This document shows, piece by piece, positions 7,326-15,330 of a stretch of 18,847 nucleotides of DNA. The DNA comes from Scytonema sp. UIC 10036 (lineage in GTDB: Bacteria > Cyanobacteriota > Cyanobacteriia > Cyanobacteriales > Nostocaceae). Both the position numbers and the translations under genes were made by a program. Below the pieces are notes generated by a model. That model made no database searches and was not told the DNA's origin. It saw nothing but the letters and a program-made list of their open reading frames with translations. Each line of letters begins with the position of its first letter. The stretch's first letter is position 1. The stretch spans positions 1 through 18,847 of the forward strand of contig NZ_WJFC01000251.1 of assembly GCF_009725235.1 (NCBI RefSeq). Reading direction: 5' to 3'.

Positions 7326-8168
7326 GTGGCAATGACTAAGAAATTACCGAAGGGGCTAAGATATATTTCTGACAAAGAACGGGCAGTAGATGAACGGGTG
7401 CGTTATGTTGCTCAGTTACTGCAAATGGAAGCTTTGCTGAATCGTTTACCCAAGCAACTTTCTGGAGGACAAAGGCAGAGAGTCGCTTTAGGACGGGCAA
7501 TTGCACGGAATCCTCAAGTGTTTTTGATGGATGAACCTCTTTCTAACTTAGACGCAAAACTCCGCACGGAAACTCGCGCTCAAATTGTCAAATTACAACG
7601 TCAATTGGGTGTAACAACAATTTACGTAACCCACGACCAAACAGAAGCAATGACGATGGGCGATCGCATAGCTGTTCTCAATCAAGGACAGCTACAGCAA
7701 GTTGCATCGCCATTAGAACTTTACAATTATCCTGCTAACCGCTTTGTTGCAGAATTTATTGGTTCGCCACCAATGAATTTTATTCGTGTAGAGTTTCATG
7801 CTCCCCTGCTGATTACCAATGGAGATTTCCGCCTCACCCTACCAGAGGTTTGGGAAAATGCGTTAAAAAAATATGATGGTCGAACACTGATATTAGGTAT
7901 TCGTCCAGAACATTTGATTTTAAGCGTACCTGCAACCAAAAATTTACCTGTAAAAGTAGAGTTAGTAGAGAATTTAGGCAATGATACATATCTTGCCACA
8001 ACACTGCTTGACCCCAAGTTTCAAAAATCTGCTTTTTCAACCAATGAGTTACAAGTACGAGTTCCATCAGACCGAATTATAAGTTTTGGCGAACAGCTTT
8101 GGTTATCTTTAACAACAGAAAAAATTCACTTTTTTGACCCAGAAACAGAGCAGGCGATATTTTTGTGA
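7326..8168 (+). CDS. C-terminal half of the MalK/UgpC-type ABC ATPase
   Basis: The frame encodes 280 residues from GTG 7326 (or ATG 7332): helical-domain end (KERAVDERVRYVAQLLQ), signature LSGGQRQRVALGRAI (45-59), Walker B VFLMDEP (65-71), D-loop SNLD, H-loop THD (102-104) and a C-terminal TOBE-type regulatory domain (about 150-280, with NRFVAEFIGSPPMNF and LGIRPEHL). It is in the same frame as 6789-7238; the 87 nt between TAG 7238 and GTG 7326 are open. No Shine-Dalgarno precedes either candidate start, so it probably was the second part of one ~459-codon gene. As one protein it would energise a sugar or sugar-phosphate type importer at the plasma membrane; no permease or binding protein is nearby, as is usual for shared MsmK/UgpC-like ATPases. 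It could be a pseudogene, or expressed by read-through. Confidence 0.8.
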   Translation: MAMTKKLPKGLRYISDKERAVDERVRYVAQLLQMEALLNRLPKQLSGGQRQRVALGRAIARNPQVFLMDEPLSNLDAKLRTETRAQIVKLQRQLGVTTIYVTHDQTEAMTMGDRIAVLNQGQLQQVASPLELYNYPANRFVAEFIGSPPMNFIRVEFHAPLLITNGDFRLTLPEVWENALKKYDGRTLILGIRPEHLILSVPATKNLPVKVELVENLGNDTYLATTLLDPKFQKSAFSTNELQVRVPSDRIISFGEQLWLSLTTEKIHFFDPETEQAIFL

Positions 8169-8170
8169 TT

Positions 8171-8275
8171 GGTTGATGGTTAGTGGTTAGTGGTTAGTGG
8201 TTAGTGGTTAGTGGTTAGTGGTTAGTGGTTAGTGGTTAGTGGTTAGTGGTTAGTGGTTAGTGGTTAGTGGTTAGT
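8171..8275 (+). repeat. Heptamer array GGTTAGT x14 (plus one variant)
   Basis: One GGTTGAT unit (8171-8177) is followed by 14 identical GGTTAGT units (8178-8275), beginning three bases after the ABC ATPase stop codon. The last unit and the next bases form a short GTTAGT..ACTAAC hairpin. This is the longest perfect heptamer array in the window. Confidence 0.95.
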
Positions 8276-8292
8276 GGTTAACAACTAACAAC

Positions 8293-8383
8293 TATCCACT
8301 ATCCACTATCCACCAACAACCAACAACCAACAACCAACAACCAACAACCAACAACCAACAACCAACAACCAACAACTAACCAC
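8293..8383 (+). repeat. Heptamer arrays TATCCAC x3 and CAACAAC x9
   Basis: Three TATCCAC units (8293-8313), nine CAACAAC units (8314-8376) and one TAACCAC (8377-8383) end just before the stop of the minus-strand gene at 8392. A GGTTAGT unit can pair with AACAACC at five of seven positions, so the two arrays could form a long imperfect hairpin between convergent genes. The 223-bp intergenic region consists almost entirely of repeats. Confidence 0.95.
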
Positions 8384-8391
8384 CAACATTC

Positions 8392-10920
8392 TTACACTTG
8401 AGCAGCGACAGTTTCTTGCTCTCTTTCTACAAAGGCTTGTACGCGAGAGCGGTATTGTCTTAGAGAATCATCCACCCAATCGCGATCGTTGCTGTTTGCA
8501 TACAGATGTACTATTGGTTCGCTGGCATCGGGTAGGACTAACACCCAACTATCATCGTAAGGTTGACAGATTTTCACTCCATCAATCAATTCTAGATTTT
8601 GGGCTGGGTGGGTTTCTACTAGGTGGCGCATTAATGCTCCTTTTGCTGTCCACGGACAACGCACTGTGTAGGTTCTGTGAACGACACGGGGTAATTCAGC
8701 CCGGACGGTGGTTAAAGAACGCTCTTGTATGGTCAGCATTTCAATGAGTTTGGCAATGCAGAACATGGCGTCAAAACCGGGATGCAGGTGGGGGAATATA
8801 AATCCCGTGTCGCCACTCCCTCCCAAGACAACATTGGAATTTTTCTGACATGCTTCCATTAATGCTGTGGGGTTTGCTTTTGTGCGAATGACTCTACCAT
8901 CATGACGGCGGGCAATTTGCTCGACAGCGCTGGAAGCATGAACCGGTACAACGACTGTTCCCCTCGGTTGAGCGGTTAATATCATGTCTACCATGAGGGC
9001 TGTCAGCATTTCACCACGAATGGGCATACCTGCTTCATCAACTAAAATCAGTTGCTCTCCGTTGGCTGAAACTTGGACGCCAAAGTTTGCTTTTAATGCT
9101 TCTACAACATGACCTAACTGTGTTAGGAGGGTTTCGCGATCGGTGGCTGACATGGCGTTTTTATTGAGACTGGCATTGAGCACGACTGCATCAGCCCCAA
9201 AGTTGTCTAGCATTTGCGGCAATACGGCTCCTGAAACGGAGTAAACGTAGTCGATGACGACTTTTGCTCGACTGTTACGAATTGTGTCAACGTGTAGCAA
9301 TTTTTCAAAAGCCGTGCAGTAGCGATCCATGACTTGGCTGGGGTAGGCGACATCACCAATTTCATGAATCTGCGATCGCCGCATATCTTCCTTGAAATAA
9401 GCCCCTTCAATTTTCTTTTCTAAGGCTTTGGAGATGTTAATTCCCTTTGCATCCATGAATTCAATCAAGATGTAGTCGGGGCGATCTGGATGTACCCGCA
9501 CGTGAATACCGCCTGCGACTGACATAGTAGGTATGACCGTGCGAGCGATGGGAATAGCTGTTGCATCTAGGTTTTGAATATCAACACCCACTGACATCAA
9601 ACCCGCAATTAATGACCGGGTGACCATGCGAGAAATATTGCGTTGGTCGCGAGAAACTGTCACGCGAGAGCCCGGTTTTAAGATAGAACCGTAAGCTGCT
9701 CCTAACTTAACGGCAAATTCTGGGGTGATGTCGATATTTGCCAACCCTTGGACGCCGCGTTGTCCAAATAAATTGCGTTGGGCTGTATTTCCCCAAATCA
9801 AGTTTATGTTGAGGATTGCGCCTGAGTCTATCTTTTTGCTAGGCCAAACTCTGACAAAGGGGCTAATTTGGGCTTCTTCTCCCACCGTTGAAAGCGAACC
9901 AACTATAGCGCCTTCCAGGACATGGGCGCGACGATCTACACGCGCACCACGGCAAATGACACTTGCTGATAAGTGTACTTCTTCACCGATAATGCCTCCA
10001 TTCCAGATAATCGGGCGCTTGAGATTGGCATCAGCGCCAACGGTAACGTTATCGCCAAGGACAGTTCCCGATTCAATGACAACTCTTGCTCCAATTCGGC
10101 AATTGTCTCCGATAACTGCGGGAGCTTCAATCTTTGCTGTGTGGTCAATATAAGTATTCTGACCGATCCAAATTCCAGGAGAAGTTTCCTGGTAAGCAAC
10201 GTCTAATTTAACTTTGCCGTATAGTGCATCGTACTGAGCCTCACGATAAGCATCAAGGTGCCCAACATCACACCAGTACCCTTGAGCAACGTAACCGTAC
10301 ATCGGCTCATTCTTCTCAAGTAGTAAGGGGAACAACTCTTTTGAGAAGTCACTTTCCTGATTGGCTGGTAAGTAGTCTAAAACATCTGGTTCTAAAATAT
10401 ACGTACCAGTGTTGACAGTGTCGGAAAAAATTTCACTGGTGGAAGGTTTTTCTAAAAATCGTTTAATTCGTCCTTCCTCATCGGTAATGACTACCCCAAA
10501 CTCAATGGGATTGGGAACGCGGGTCAAAATCAAAGTAGCTTTTGATTTTTTTTGTTTGTGAAATTCAATTGCGCCTGTTAAGTCAAAATCTGTTATACTA
10601 TCTCCACTAATGACTAAAAAAGTTTCATCAAGCAGTTCGGCAATGTTTTTTACGCAGCCCGCAGTCCCTAAAGGCTGGTCTTCTTCTACGGCATAGGTCA
10701 TTTGTACGCCAAAGTCGCTGCCGTCTTGGAAGTAGTCTCGCAGAACATCGGGTAAATAATGGAGTGTGGCAACAACTTCTGTGATTTGATGCCGTTTTAA
10801 AAGATTAATGATGTGTTCGGCAATGGGTCGATTGAGTATGGGAACCATTGGTTTGGGTAGGTCACAGGTAAGCGGACGAAGCCGTGTTCCAGAACCCCCC
10901 GCCATCAGAACTGCACGCAT
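8392..10920 (-). CDS. Mannose-1-phosphate guanylyltransferase-like nucleotidyltransferase fused to a phosphomannomutase-like domain
   Basis: The 842-aa protein has three parts. Residues 1-235 are a sugar-nucleotidyltransferase with the signature [12 protein letters not shown] (7-18), LPKPM (21-25) and GDSITDFD (106-113). Residues ~250-370 are left-handed beta-helix hexapeptide repeats. Residues ~380-830 are a phosphohexomutase-like region ([17 protein letters not shown] onward). The expected function is synthesis of GDP-mannose or a related sugar nucleotide for surface polysaccharides in the cytoplasm. The mutase part looks catalytically dead: where SHNP with the phosphoserine is expected there is [14 protein letters not shown] (470-483), and the DGDxDR metal loop is VDEAGMP (627-633). 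Length and fusion match proteins annotated in cyanobacteria. ATG 10920 has a perfect AGGAGG at 10925-10930. It is probably monocistronic, divergent from 11176. Confidence 0.9.
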   Translation of the reverse strand: MRAVLMAGGSGTRLRPLTCDLPKPMVPILNRPIAEHIINLLKRHQITEVVATLHYLPDVLRDYFQDGSDFGVQMTYAVEEDQPLGTAGCVKNIAELLDETFLVISGDSITDFDLTGAIEFHKQKKSKATLILTRVPNPIEFGVVITDEEGRIKRFLEKPSTSEIFSDTVNTGTYILEPDVLDYLPANQESDFSKELFPLLLEKNEPMYGYVAQGYWCDVGHLDAYREAQYDALYGKVKLDVAYQETSPGIWIGQNTYIDHTAKIEAPAVIGDNCRIGARVVIESGTVLGDNVTVGADANLKRPIIWNGGIIGEEVHLSASVICRGARVDRRAHVLEGAIVGSLSTVGEEAQISPFVRVWPSKKIDSGAILNINLIWGNTAQRNLFGQRGVQGLANIDITPEFAVKLGAAYGSILKPGSRVTVSRDQRNISRMVTRSLIAGLMSVGVDIQNLDATAIPIARTVIPTMSVAGGIHVRVHPDRPDYILIEFMDAKGINISKALEKKIEGAYFKEDMRRSQIHEIGDVAYPSQVMDRYCTAFEKLLHVDTIRNSRAKVVIDYVYSVSGAVLPQMLDNFGADAVVLNASLNKNAMSATDRETLLTQLGHVVEALKANFGVQVSANGEQLILVDEAGMPIRGEMLTALMVDMILTAQPRGTVVVPVHASSAVEQIARRHDGRVIRTKANPTALMEACQKNSNVVLGGSGDTGFIFPHLHPGFDAMFCIAKLIEMLTIQERSLTTVRAELPRVVHRTYTVRCPWTAKGALMRHLVETHPAQNLELIDGVKICQPYDDSWVLVLPDASEPIVHLYANSNDRDWVDDSLRQYRSRVQAFVEREQETVAAQV

Positions 10921-11175
10921 AAATCCTCCTTAGCTGTTTGCACGACTTGCTACCTCAACACCCACAAACTATTTTCTTTATTTATCTTATGTATCTCTTA
11001 GTTTAAGGAACTTTCGCGCTTATGCATCAAATCGCTTTCTAGTCTTGGTATAAAATGCCAGTATACTATTAAGAATGATGGTGTAGTAAATCACATAACT
11101 GGAGTTGTAGATTTGTTAGACCTATACTTAATTAGATAGGGTTTTTTTAAGATAGAGTACAGTGGAGTTCTATAA

Positions 11176-11364
11176 ATGGAATTAGTCAGTTTGATATTGG
11201 TAGTCGGTTACGGGCTTGGTGTTTGGAAGTTTTGGAATGGCTTTGAACGCACGAATTTTCAGCGCTCTTTCCCCAATCGTCTCAGTTTAGCTTTAATGTG
11301 GCCTGTTTTATTCAGTACAAGTAAGTCCTATCGTCAAAACTTTAGAAAGGCGTTAAAGGGTTAA
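11176..11364 (+). CDS. Small membrane-associated hypothetical protein upstream of cobK
   Basis: The 62-aa protein starts with a hydrophobic segment (residues 2-17, LVSLILVVGYGLGVWK), has a second weakly hydrophobic stretch (about 36-47, RLSLALMWPVLF), and ends basic (YRQNFRKALKG). I do not recognise a functional family. A GGAG eight bases before ATG 11176 supports translation. It ends only eight bases before the cobK start, so the two are probably cotranscribed. A role in cobalamin synthesis is not shown by the sequence. Confidence 0.75.
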   Translation: MELVSLILVVGYGLGVWKFWNGFERTNFQRSFPNRLSLALMWPVLFSTSKSYRQNFRKALKG

Positions 11365-11372
11365 GTGTCTCT

Positions 11373-12152
11373 GTGGGACGTGTCTGGTTAATTGGTGGAA
11401 CTCAAGAGAGTGCTTCTTTAGCGCTTCTGCTCTCCCGTTCCCAGATTCCTTGTACTGTTACTGTGACAACAGAATCAGCGCGATCGCTCTACCCAGATAG
11501 CTCTACAATCCGGGTTTGGGTGGGGCGATTGAGTGCAGATAGTTTAAATGAGTTTTTACAAGAACAGCAAATTGCTGCTGTTGTTGATGCGTCGCACCCT
11601 TTTGCTGTGGAGATTTCTCAGGTAGCGATCGCAACTTGTGAAAAATGGCAAATTCCCTACTTGCGGTATGAGCGTCCTGTTTTGGAAGAAGGGGAGAGGG
11701 GGGGAGTTGTTTGTGTAGATAGTTTTGATACTATTATTAAAGGGAATTATTTAGAAAATCAACGGGTGCTATTGATTGTGGGGTATAAACCGTTGCACCT
11801 GTTTTTACCTTGGCAAAAGCGGGCTACTTTGTTGGCTCGGTTGCTTCCATCTGTTGTGGCTTTGGAAGCTGCTTTTCAAGCTGGGTTTACGAGCGATCGC
11901 TTGATTTGTTTGCGTCCTCCGATAACTGCAGATTTGGAAATGGCTTTGTGGCGACAATGGGGCGTTTCTTTGGTTGTGAGTAAGGCTTCGGGTTCTGCTG
12001 GGGGGGAGGATGTGAAGCGTCAAGTTGCGGCGGAGTTGGGTGTAGGGTTGGTTTTGGTTTCTAGACCTGAGGTTGTTTATCCACAGCAAACAAGTGATTT
12101 TTTGGAGGTTTTGGGGTTTTGTGAAAGATATGTTTTTAACCGCAGCCTGTAG
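11373..12152 (+). CDS. cobK: Precorrin-6A/cobalt-precorrin-6A reductase
   Basis: The 259-aa protein has the family N-terminus VWLIGGTQES (nucleotide binding), TVTVTTESAR, the hallmark VVDASHPFAVEIS (about residues 70-82), LRYERP, LLIVGYKPL, LARLLPS and a C-terminal VSKASGSAGGEDVKRQVA block. CobK/CbiJ reduces precorrin-6A with NADPH in the corrin ring pathway of cobalamin. Length is normal. GTG 11373 is the only good start: the frame has no ATG/GTG/TTG further upstream after the previous stop that keeps the family N-terminus. An AAAGGG 12 bases upstream is a weak ribosome site. No other cob genes are adjacent, in keeping with dispersed cobalamin genes in cyanobacteria. Confidence 0.92.
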   Translation: MGRVWLIGGTQESASLALLLSRSQIPCTVTVTTESARSLYPDSSTIRVWVGRLSADSLNEFLQEQQIAAVVDASHPFAVEISQVAIATCEKWQIPYLRYERPVLEEGERGGVVCVDSFDTIIKGNYLENQRVLLIVGYKPLHLFLPWQKRATLLARLLPSVVALEAAFQAGFTSDRLICLRPPITADLEMALWRQWGVSLVVSKASGSAGGEDVKRQVAAELGVGLVLVSRPEVVYPQQTSDFLEVLGFCERYVFNRSL

Positions 12153-12173
12153 CAGATGGTATTTGGTTCGTAG

Positions 12174-12198
12174 GTTGGGTTGAGGAACGAAACCCAAC
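12174..12198. repeat. Dispersed palindrome GTTGGGTT..AACCCAAC, copy 1
   Basis: Eight-base arms (12174-12181 and 12191-12198) enclose a nine-base loop. The same 25 bases occur at 12807-12831. It lies 22 bp after the cobK stop and could also serve as a terminator stem, although no T run follows. Confidence 0.85.
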
Positions 12199-12319
12199 AA
12201 TTCGAGTCGAGGATGTTTGTGAAGTTTCAGTGGATCGTAGCCTTGGAGATTTCTATTCGCCCAAAATTTTTTAAAAATTCTCCGAGTTCCTCCTGTTTTG
12301 TCCGAGAGTTACTAATTTG

Positions 12320-12553
12320 AATGAACCGCAAAGACGCAAAGGACACGAAGAAAGACGAGAGGAAGATTAATAATCTGAGTAGACAGGAAGCCATTTTAGA
12401 GAAATCAACGAGAATTTAAATTATAACCAATGAAAAAGGAACTATCTGGAGAAGATTGGTGGTTAATTATTTTGACGACTTACAGCTATTTTCAGGTACA
12501 TGAACCACATCTTTTTTATCTCACGCAAAGGCGCAAAGGCGCAAAAGAATTAA
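12320..12553 (+). repeat. Two copies of the CGCAAAGRCGCAAAG dispersed repeat and a spacer
   Basis: Copies lie at 12322-12360 (ACCGCAAAGACGCAAAGGAC..) and 12521-12553 (CACGCAAAGGCGCAAAGGCG..). Related copies appear reversed at 15331-15410 (interrupted) and forward at 16393-16430. The segment between them (12361-12520) holds only a 46-codon ORF starting at 12430 that reads into the repeat and lacks a ribosome site. No other gene is visible in 12200-12560. Confidence 0.65.
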
Positions 12554-12806
12554 GAGTGTGGTCTAAATAAGTGAAAACCACTGTGTAGTTGTTGCGATCT
12601 TTACGACTTTTTGCTTGACGCTCGCAATAAATAATTTCCGATAGCCTTGATGCGACTATTAGCTCAAGACTCTGACTACTCAGGGTTTGGGTTAGCGTTA
12701 TTCCAGCTTTATCAAGATAAGGCTGAATGATAGCAATACTGCAAGGGCTGAGAGTTTTTGTAGTAGGGGTAAACCCGTGTGTGAAACCCAACAAATGCTT
12801 GTAAAT

Positions 12807-12831
12807 GTTGGGTTGAGGAACGAAACCCAAC
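12807..12831. repeat. Dispersed palindrome GTTGGGTT..AACCCAAC, copy 2
   Basis: It is identical over 25 bases to 12174-12198. A further AAACCCAACA at 12784-12793 just upstream suggests an overlapping partial copy. The surrounding 12560-12910 contains no gene that I can support. Confidence 0.85.
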
Positions 12832-12912
12832 CTACGTATTTTCGGATTTTTAAGCAAAACCTACGCAGTATTGTGAATGATAGGACGTGTATCAACAGCC
12901 TAGTTGCTTCGC

Positions 12913-13053
12913 TCATGACACATTTTTCTGATAGGGTGAGCATCCTAGAGCGATCGCCATACTGGTTATTAAGCTTTCCCATGTCACAACCATTTTTGTG
13001 TCCTTAGTTCCAACCAAATACAACAATTCTTCTTGCGTAAATAAATTAGCATT
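12913..13053 (-). pseudogene. Possible short coding remnant (NLFTQEELLYLVGTKDTKMV..)
   Basis: On the minus strand a frame without an ATG start reads SNANLFTQEELLYLV then GTKDTKMVVTWESLITSMA and IALGCSPYQKNVS to a stop at 12913-12915. The composition looks protein-like (amphipathic, charged N-part, HIP1 site read as AIAL). The frame is closed by a stop upstream near 13110 and has no ribosome site. I do not recognise the family; it may be a broken gene end or chance. The remaining 13054-13261 shows no other feature. Confidence 0.25.
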
Positions 13054-13261
13054 GGATTGGAAATTAATTATGCATTGCGTAAAACTTTTGTAAAGACGGT
13101 TGAAACAGATCGTCTATACATTATTTTCAGATATATCTCATTCATCTGCCTGCGCTGCGTTAAGGGTGCGGTTATTGTACATAGAACTACCCCGCAAGTG
13201 CATAAAGGGATTTTGCTGGCACCTATTTAGTAAGAGCAATGAAATTATTGGGAGATTTACT

Positions 13262-13828
13262 ATGATAACAATGGATATGCCGTTACAGGCTAATATTTTG
13301 GGTTTTTTGGCATTAACTTGCTATATTCTCACGCTGCTTCCCACACTTTTGAGGATAGTATTTCCTCTGACAAAAGAAACTGGAATTCCTCAATTGCTTC
13401 TTAAGCATCGGCGTTCCATAGGTATTTTAGCTTTCGTTTTTACCGTGTTGCATAGTTTCCCATTAATCAAACAAAGAAATATTGATTTGTTTGATTTGAA
13501 AACATTTTGGATTTATATTCAGGGCATAGCAACTTTCATAATTTTTGCGTTGTTAACAATTACCTCGAACAACTGGAGTGTCAAGAAACTTAAGAAAAAC
13601 TGGAAGAAATTACACCAACTTACCTATTTCGCCATGTTTCTACTGACATGGCATATTTGGGACAAGATGTCAGGTCATTGGACGTATTTAACGCCTATTG
13701 GGCTGACGGCAATATCGGGAGTTACAGTTTTATTTCTTTATAAGCATTATTGGATTCAACACTTCTCTGCAAAACAAAAACAACAGAAAAAAATTACAGT
13801 GCCTATGTTAATAAGCAGTGACCAGTGA
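13262..13828 (+). CDS. Ferric-reductase-like integral membrane protein
   Basis: From ATG 13262, preceded by GGGAG seven to eight bases upstream, the protein has 188 residues and about five transmembrane segments (roughly 9-34, 52-70, 83-101, 119-136, 145-162). Histidines at 49/64 and 118/131 sit at segment edges with spacing fitting heme ligation in the ferric reductase-like/YedZ(MsrQ)-type transmembrane domain; RRSIGI and the LH before segment ends match that family. It probably carries electrons across or within the plasma membrane. No flavin/NAD domain is fused and none is adjacent. The frame is open back to 13100, but those 54 codons look non-coding and lack a ribosome site. The last residues (SSDQ) and the stop are encoded by a heptamer repeat. 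Confidence 0.8.
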   Translation: MITMDMPLQANILGFLALTCYILTLLPTLLRIVFPLTKETGIPQLLLKHRRSIGILAFVFTVLHSFPLIKQRNIDLFDLKTFWIYIQGIATFIIFALLTITSNNWSVKKLKKNWKKLHQLTYFAMFLLTWHIWDKMSGHWTYLTPIGLTAISGVTVLFLYKHYWIQHFSAKQKQQKKITVPMLISSDQ

Positions 13829-13843
13829 CCAATGACCAGTTAT
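13816..13843 (+). repeat. Heptamer array (CAGTGAC-type) x4 overlapping the 3' end of the membrane protein gene
   Basis: The units CAGTGAC (13816-13822), CAGTGAC (13823-13829), CAATGAC (13830-13836) and CAGTTAT (13837-13843) run across the stop codon TGA at 13826-13828, so the repeat supplies the stop. Confidence 0.8.
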
Positions 13844-13931
13844 TAATTTTTTGGTTACATCAATAAAGATGTAAGAAATATATATATTTTTAGTGACAAT
13901 TTTATAACTTGAAGTACGGGAGAATATTTCT

Positions 13932-14987
13932 ATGGTAATAAAATCTCTTCCTAAGAAAGTGTCGATCGCACTGGCAATAAGTACTATAGTAGGTGTTGTT
14001 GCATTGAGTTGGTCTAAATCGCTTTCTCAATCAAAGTCCGAAATGTGTGTACCAGCTTCTCAAGATTATAGGACTCTTAAAGGGCATTCACATTGGATCT
14101 ATGCGATCGCAATGAGTCCAGATGGCAAAACTTTAGCTTCTGGTAGTTATGACGGTACTATTAAGATTTGGAATCAACAAGATGGCAAATTACTTCACAC
14201 GATTGAAGGTAAAACGATTGATGGACATGGTGATGCAGTAAAATCCCTTGCCATTAGCTCCGTTCGCGAAGTTTCGCCGCAGGGGTTTAGACGTATTCTC
14301 GCCAGTGGTAGTTGGGATAATCGAATTAAATTGTGGAATCTCGAAAATGGCAAATTAATTCGTACATTGTCTGGACATTCAGACAATGTTGATGCAGTGG
14401 CTATTAGCTCGGACATGACAACCTTAGCTTCTGCAAGTTGGGATAGAACTGTTAAATTGTGGAACTTAAAAACAGGGAAATTAATTCGCACGTTAAACCA
14501 CAAACACTCAGTACAAACTGTGGCGATTAATACAAATAGGCAACTCGTCGCTAGTGGTACTGAAGACGGAAAACTTCTGATTTGGAATCTTAATAATGGT
14601 CAGTTAAAAATTCCCTTGGATGCACATGAAACAGCTATTTCGTCAGTTAGTTTTAGTCCTGATGGAAGAATTCTTGCTAGTGGCGATCGCGAAGGGAAAA
14701 TTAAGCTATGGAATTTGGTCAACGGACAGTTGTTTAAAATTCTTGACGGACACAGACACGCAGTTTGGTCAGTTGCTTTTAGCCCCGATGGAAAATTTAT
14801 TGCTAGTGGCAGTTATGACAAGACAATTAAGTTATGGAATTCGCAAAACGGGCAATTATTAAAAACTCTCTCAGGACATGATAAAGCAGTTTGGAGTGTA
14901 GCTTTCAATCCAAACGGCGATCGCACTCTTGCCAGTGGTAGTGCAGATGAAACGATTAAGATTTGGAACTTGTCTGAAAACTTTTAA
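13932..14987 (+). CDS. Exported seven-blade WD40-repeat protein
   Basis: The 351-aa protein starts with a signal-peptide-like segment (KKVSIALAISTIVGVVALS, residues 8-26) and then carries seven WD40 repeats, each ending in (I/V/L)(K/L)(I/L)WN and most starting with GH, which close one beta-propeller. Such proteins are interaction scaffolds; the partner is unknown, and the signal suggests the periplasm or lumen. ATG 13932 has GGGAGA about nine bases upstream. Blade 2 contains eight extra residues (VREVSPQG region) from a 24-bp repeat at 14262-14285, in frame and in a surface loop before the LASGS strand. The two flanking WD repeats are otherwise regular. It stands alone, ~100 bp after the membrane protein gene. 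Confidence 0.9.
   Translation: MVIKSLPKKVSIALAISTIVGVVALSWSKSLSQSKSEMCVPASQDYRTLKGHSHWIYAIAMSPDGKTLASGSYDGTIKIWNQQDGKLLHTIEGKTIDGHGDAVKSLAISSVREVSPQGFRRILASGSWDNRIKLWNLENGKLIRTLSGHSDNVDAVAISSDMTTLASASWDRTVKLWNLKTGKLIRTLNHKHSVQTVAINTNRQLVASGTEDGKLLIWNLNNGQLKIPLDAHETAISSVSFSPDGRILASGDREGKIKLWNLVNGQLFKILDGHRHAVWSVAFSPDGKFIASGSYDKTIKLWNSQNGQLLKTLSGHDKAVWSVAFNPNGDRTLASGSADETIKIWNLSENF
14262..14285 (+). repeat. 24-bp very small dispersed repeat inserted in frame in the WD40 gene
   Basis: The segment begins GTTCGCGAAG and ends CGCAGGGG. Compared with the other blades (ISSD....LAS), blade 2 has exactly eight additional codons here. Short GTTCGCGNAG..CGCAGG elements are a known class of tiny dispersed repeats in filamentous cyanobacteria (SDR-type). 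Insertion is inferred from repeat alignment within this protein. Confidence 0.6.
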
Positions 14988-15062
14988 GAAGGTATGGGTT
15001 GCAGTTTTATATACTGTGAACGCCTAACAACTGTTCTTTTTCAAAATGGGTTCACAGCATTT

Positions 15063-15236
15063 GTAGGGGCGCAATGCCTTGCGCCCCTACGACTGTTGGT
15101 AATTGTTGGAAAGTCTCGTTCTAAACCGTTTTCAGTATAGCTTGTTAATGATACAAATTCTCTCTTGATTTACGTCCCTTTTGAACACCTTTCGAGTCTG
15201 TTGCTATTTTTGTAGGGTGGGTAAGACACCCGCCCT
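15063..15236. repeat. Two REP-like hairpins downstream of the WD40 gene
   Basis: 15063-15090 is a perfect 12-bp stem (GTAGGGGCGCAA / TTGCGCCCCTAC) with loop TGCC. 15214-15236 is a nine-pair stem (AGGGTGGGT / ACCCGCCCT, one G-T pair) with loop AAGAC. Both are typical intergenic cyanobacterial repeats; the first may terminate the WD40 transcript. The stretch 14988-15330 has no gene that I can support. Confidence 0.75.
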
Positions 15237-15330
15237 CAGCTACCAGGGCAAACGCATTTAAAATCAAGGCAGGGGAGGAAAAGAAATATGCTACTCCCTT
15301 CTCGCTATAAGATTACCGATCTACTTTTCC

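Noticed and set aside
8178..8376. CRISPR array
   Set aside because: The repeats are contiguous 7-mers without spacers, a microsatellite-type array.
9725..10153. Plus-strand ORF of 142 codons
   Set aside because: It lies fully inside the clearly coding minus-strand guanylyltransferase gene and has no family features.
12430..12570. Plus-strand 46-codon ORF (MKKELSGEDWW..)
   Set aside because: Its C-terminal third is the translated CGCAAAG repeat and no Shine-Dalgarno precedes it.
12516..12857. Minus-strand ORF of 113 codons
   Set aside because: Both ends are read through dispersed repeats (GFVPQPN.. and FAPLRLCVR are repeat-encoded); the middle ~65 residues resemble nothing I know and there is no ribosome site.
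13100..13261. N-terminal extension of the ferric-reductase-like gene
   Set aside because: The start would be a non-ATG codon without a ribosome site, and the 54 extra residues do not resemble the family; ATG 13262 has a good GGGAG.
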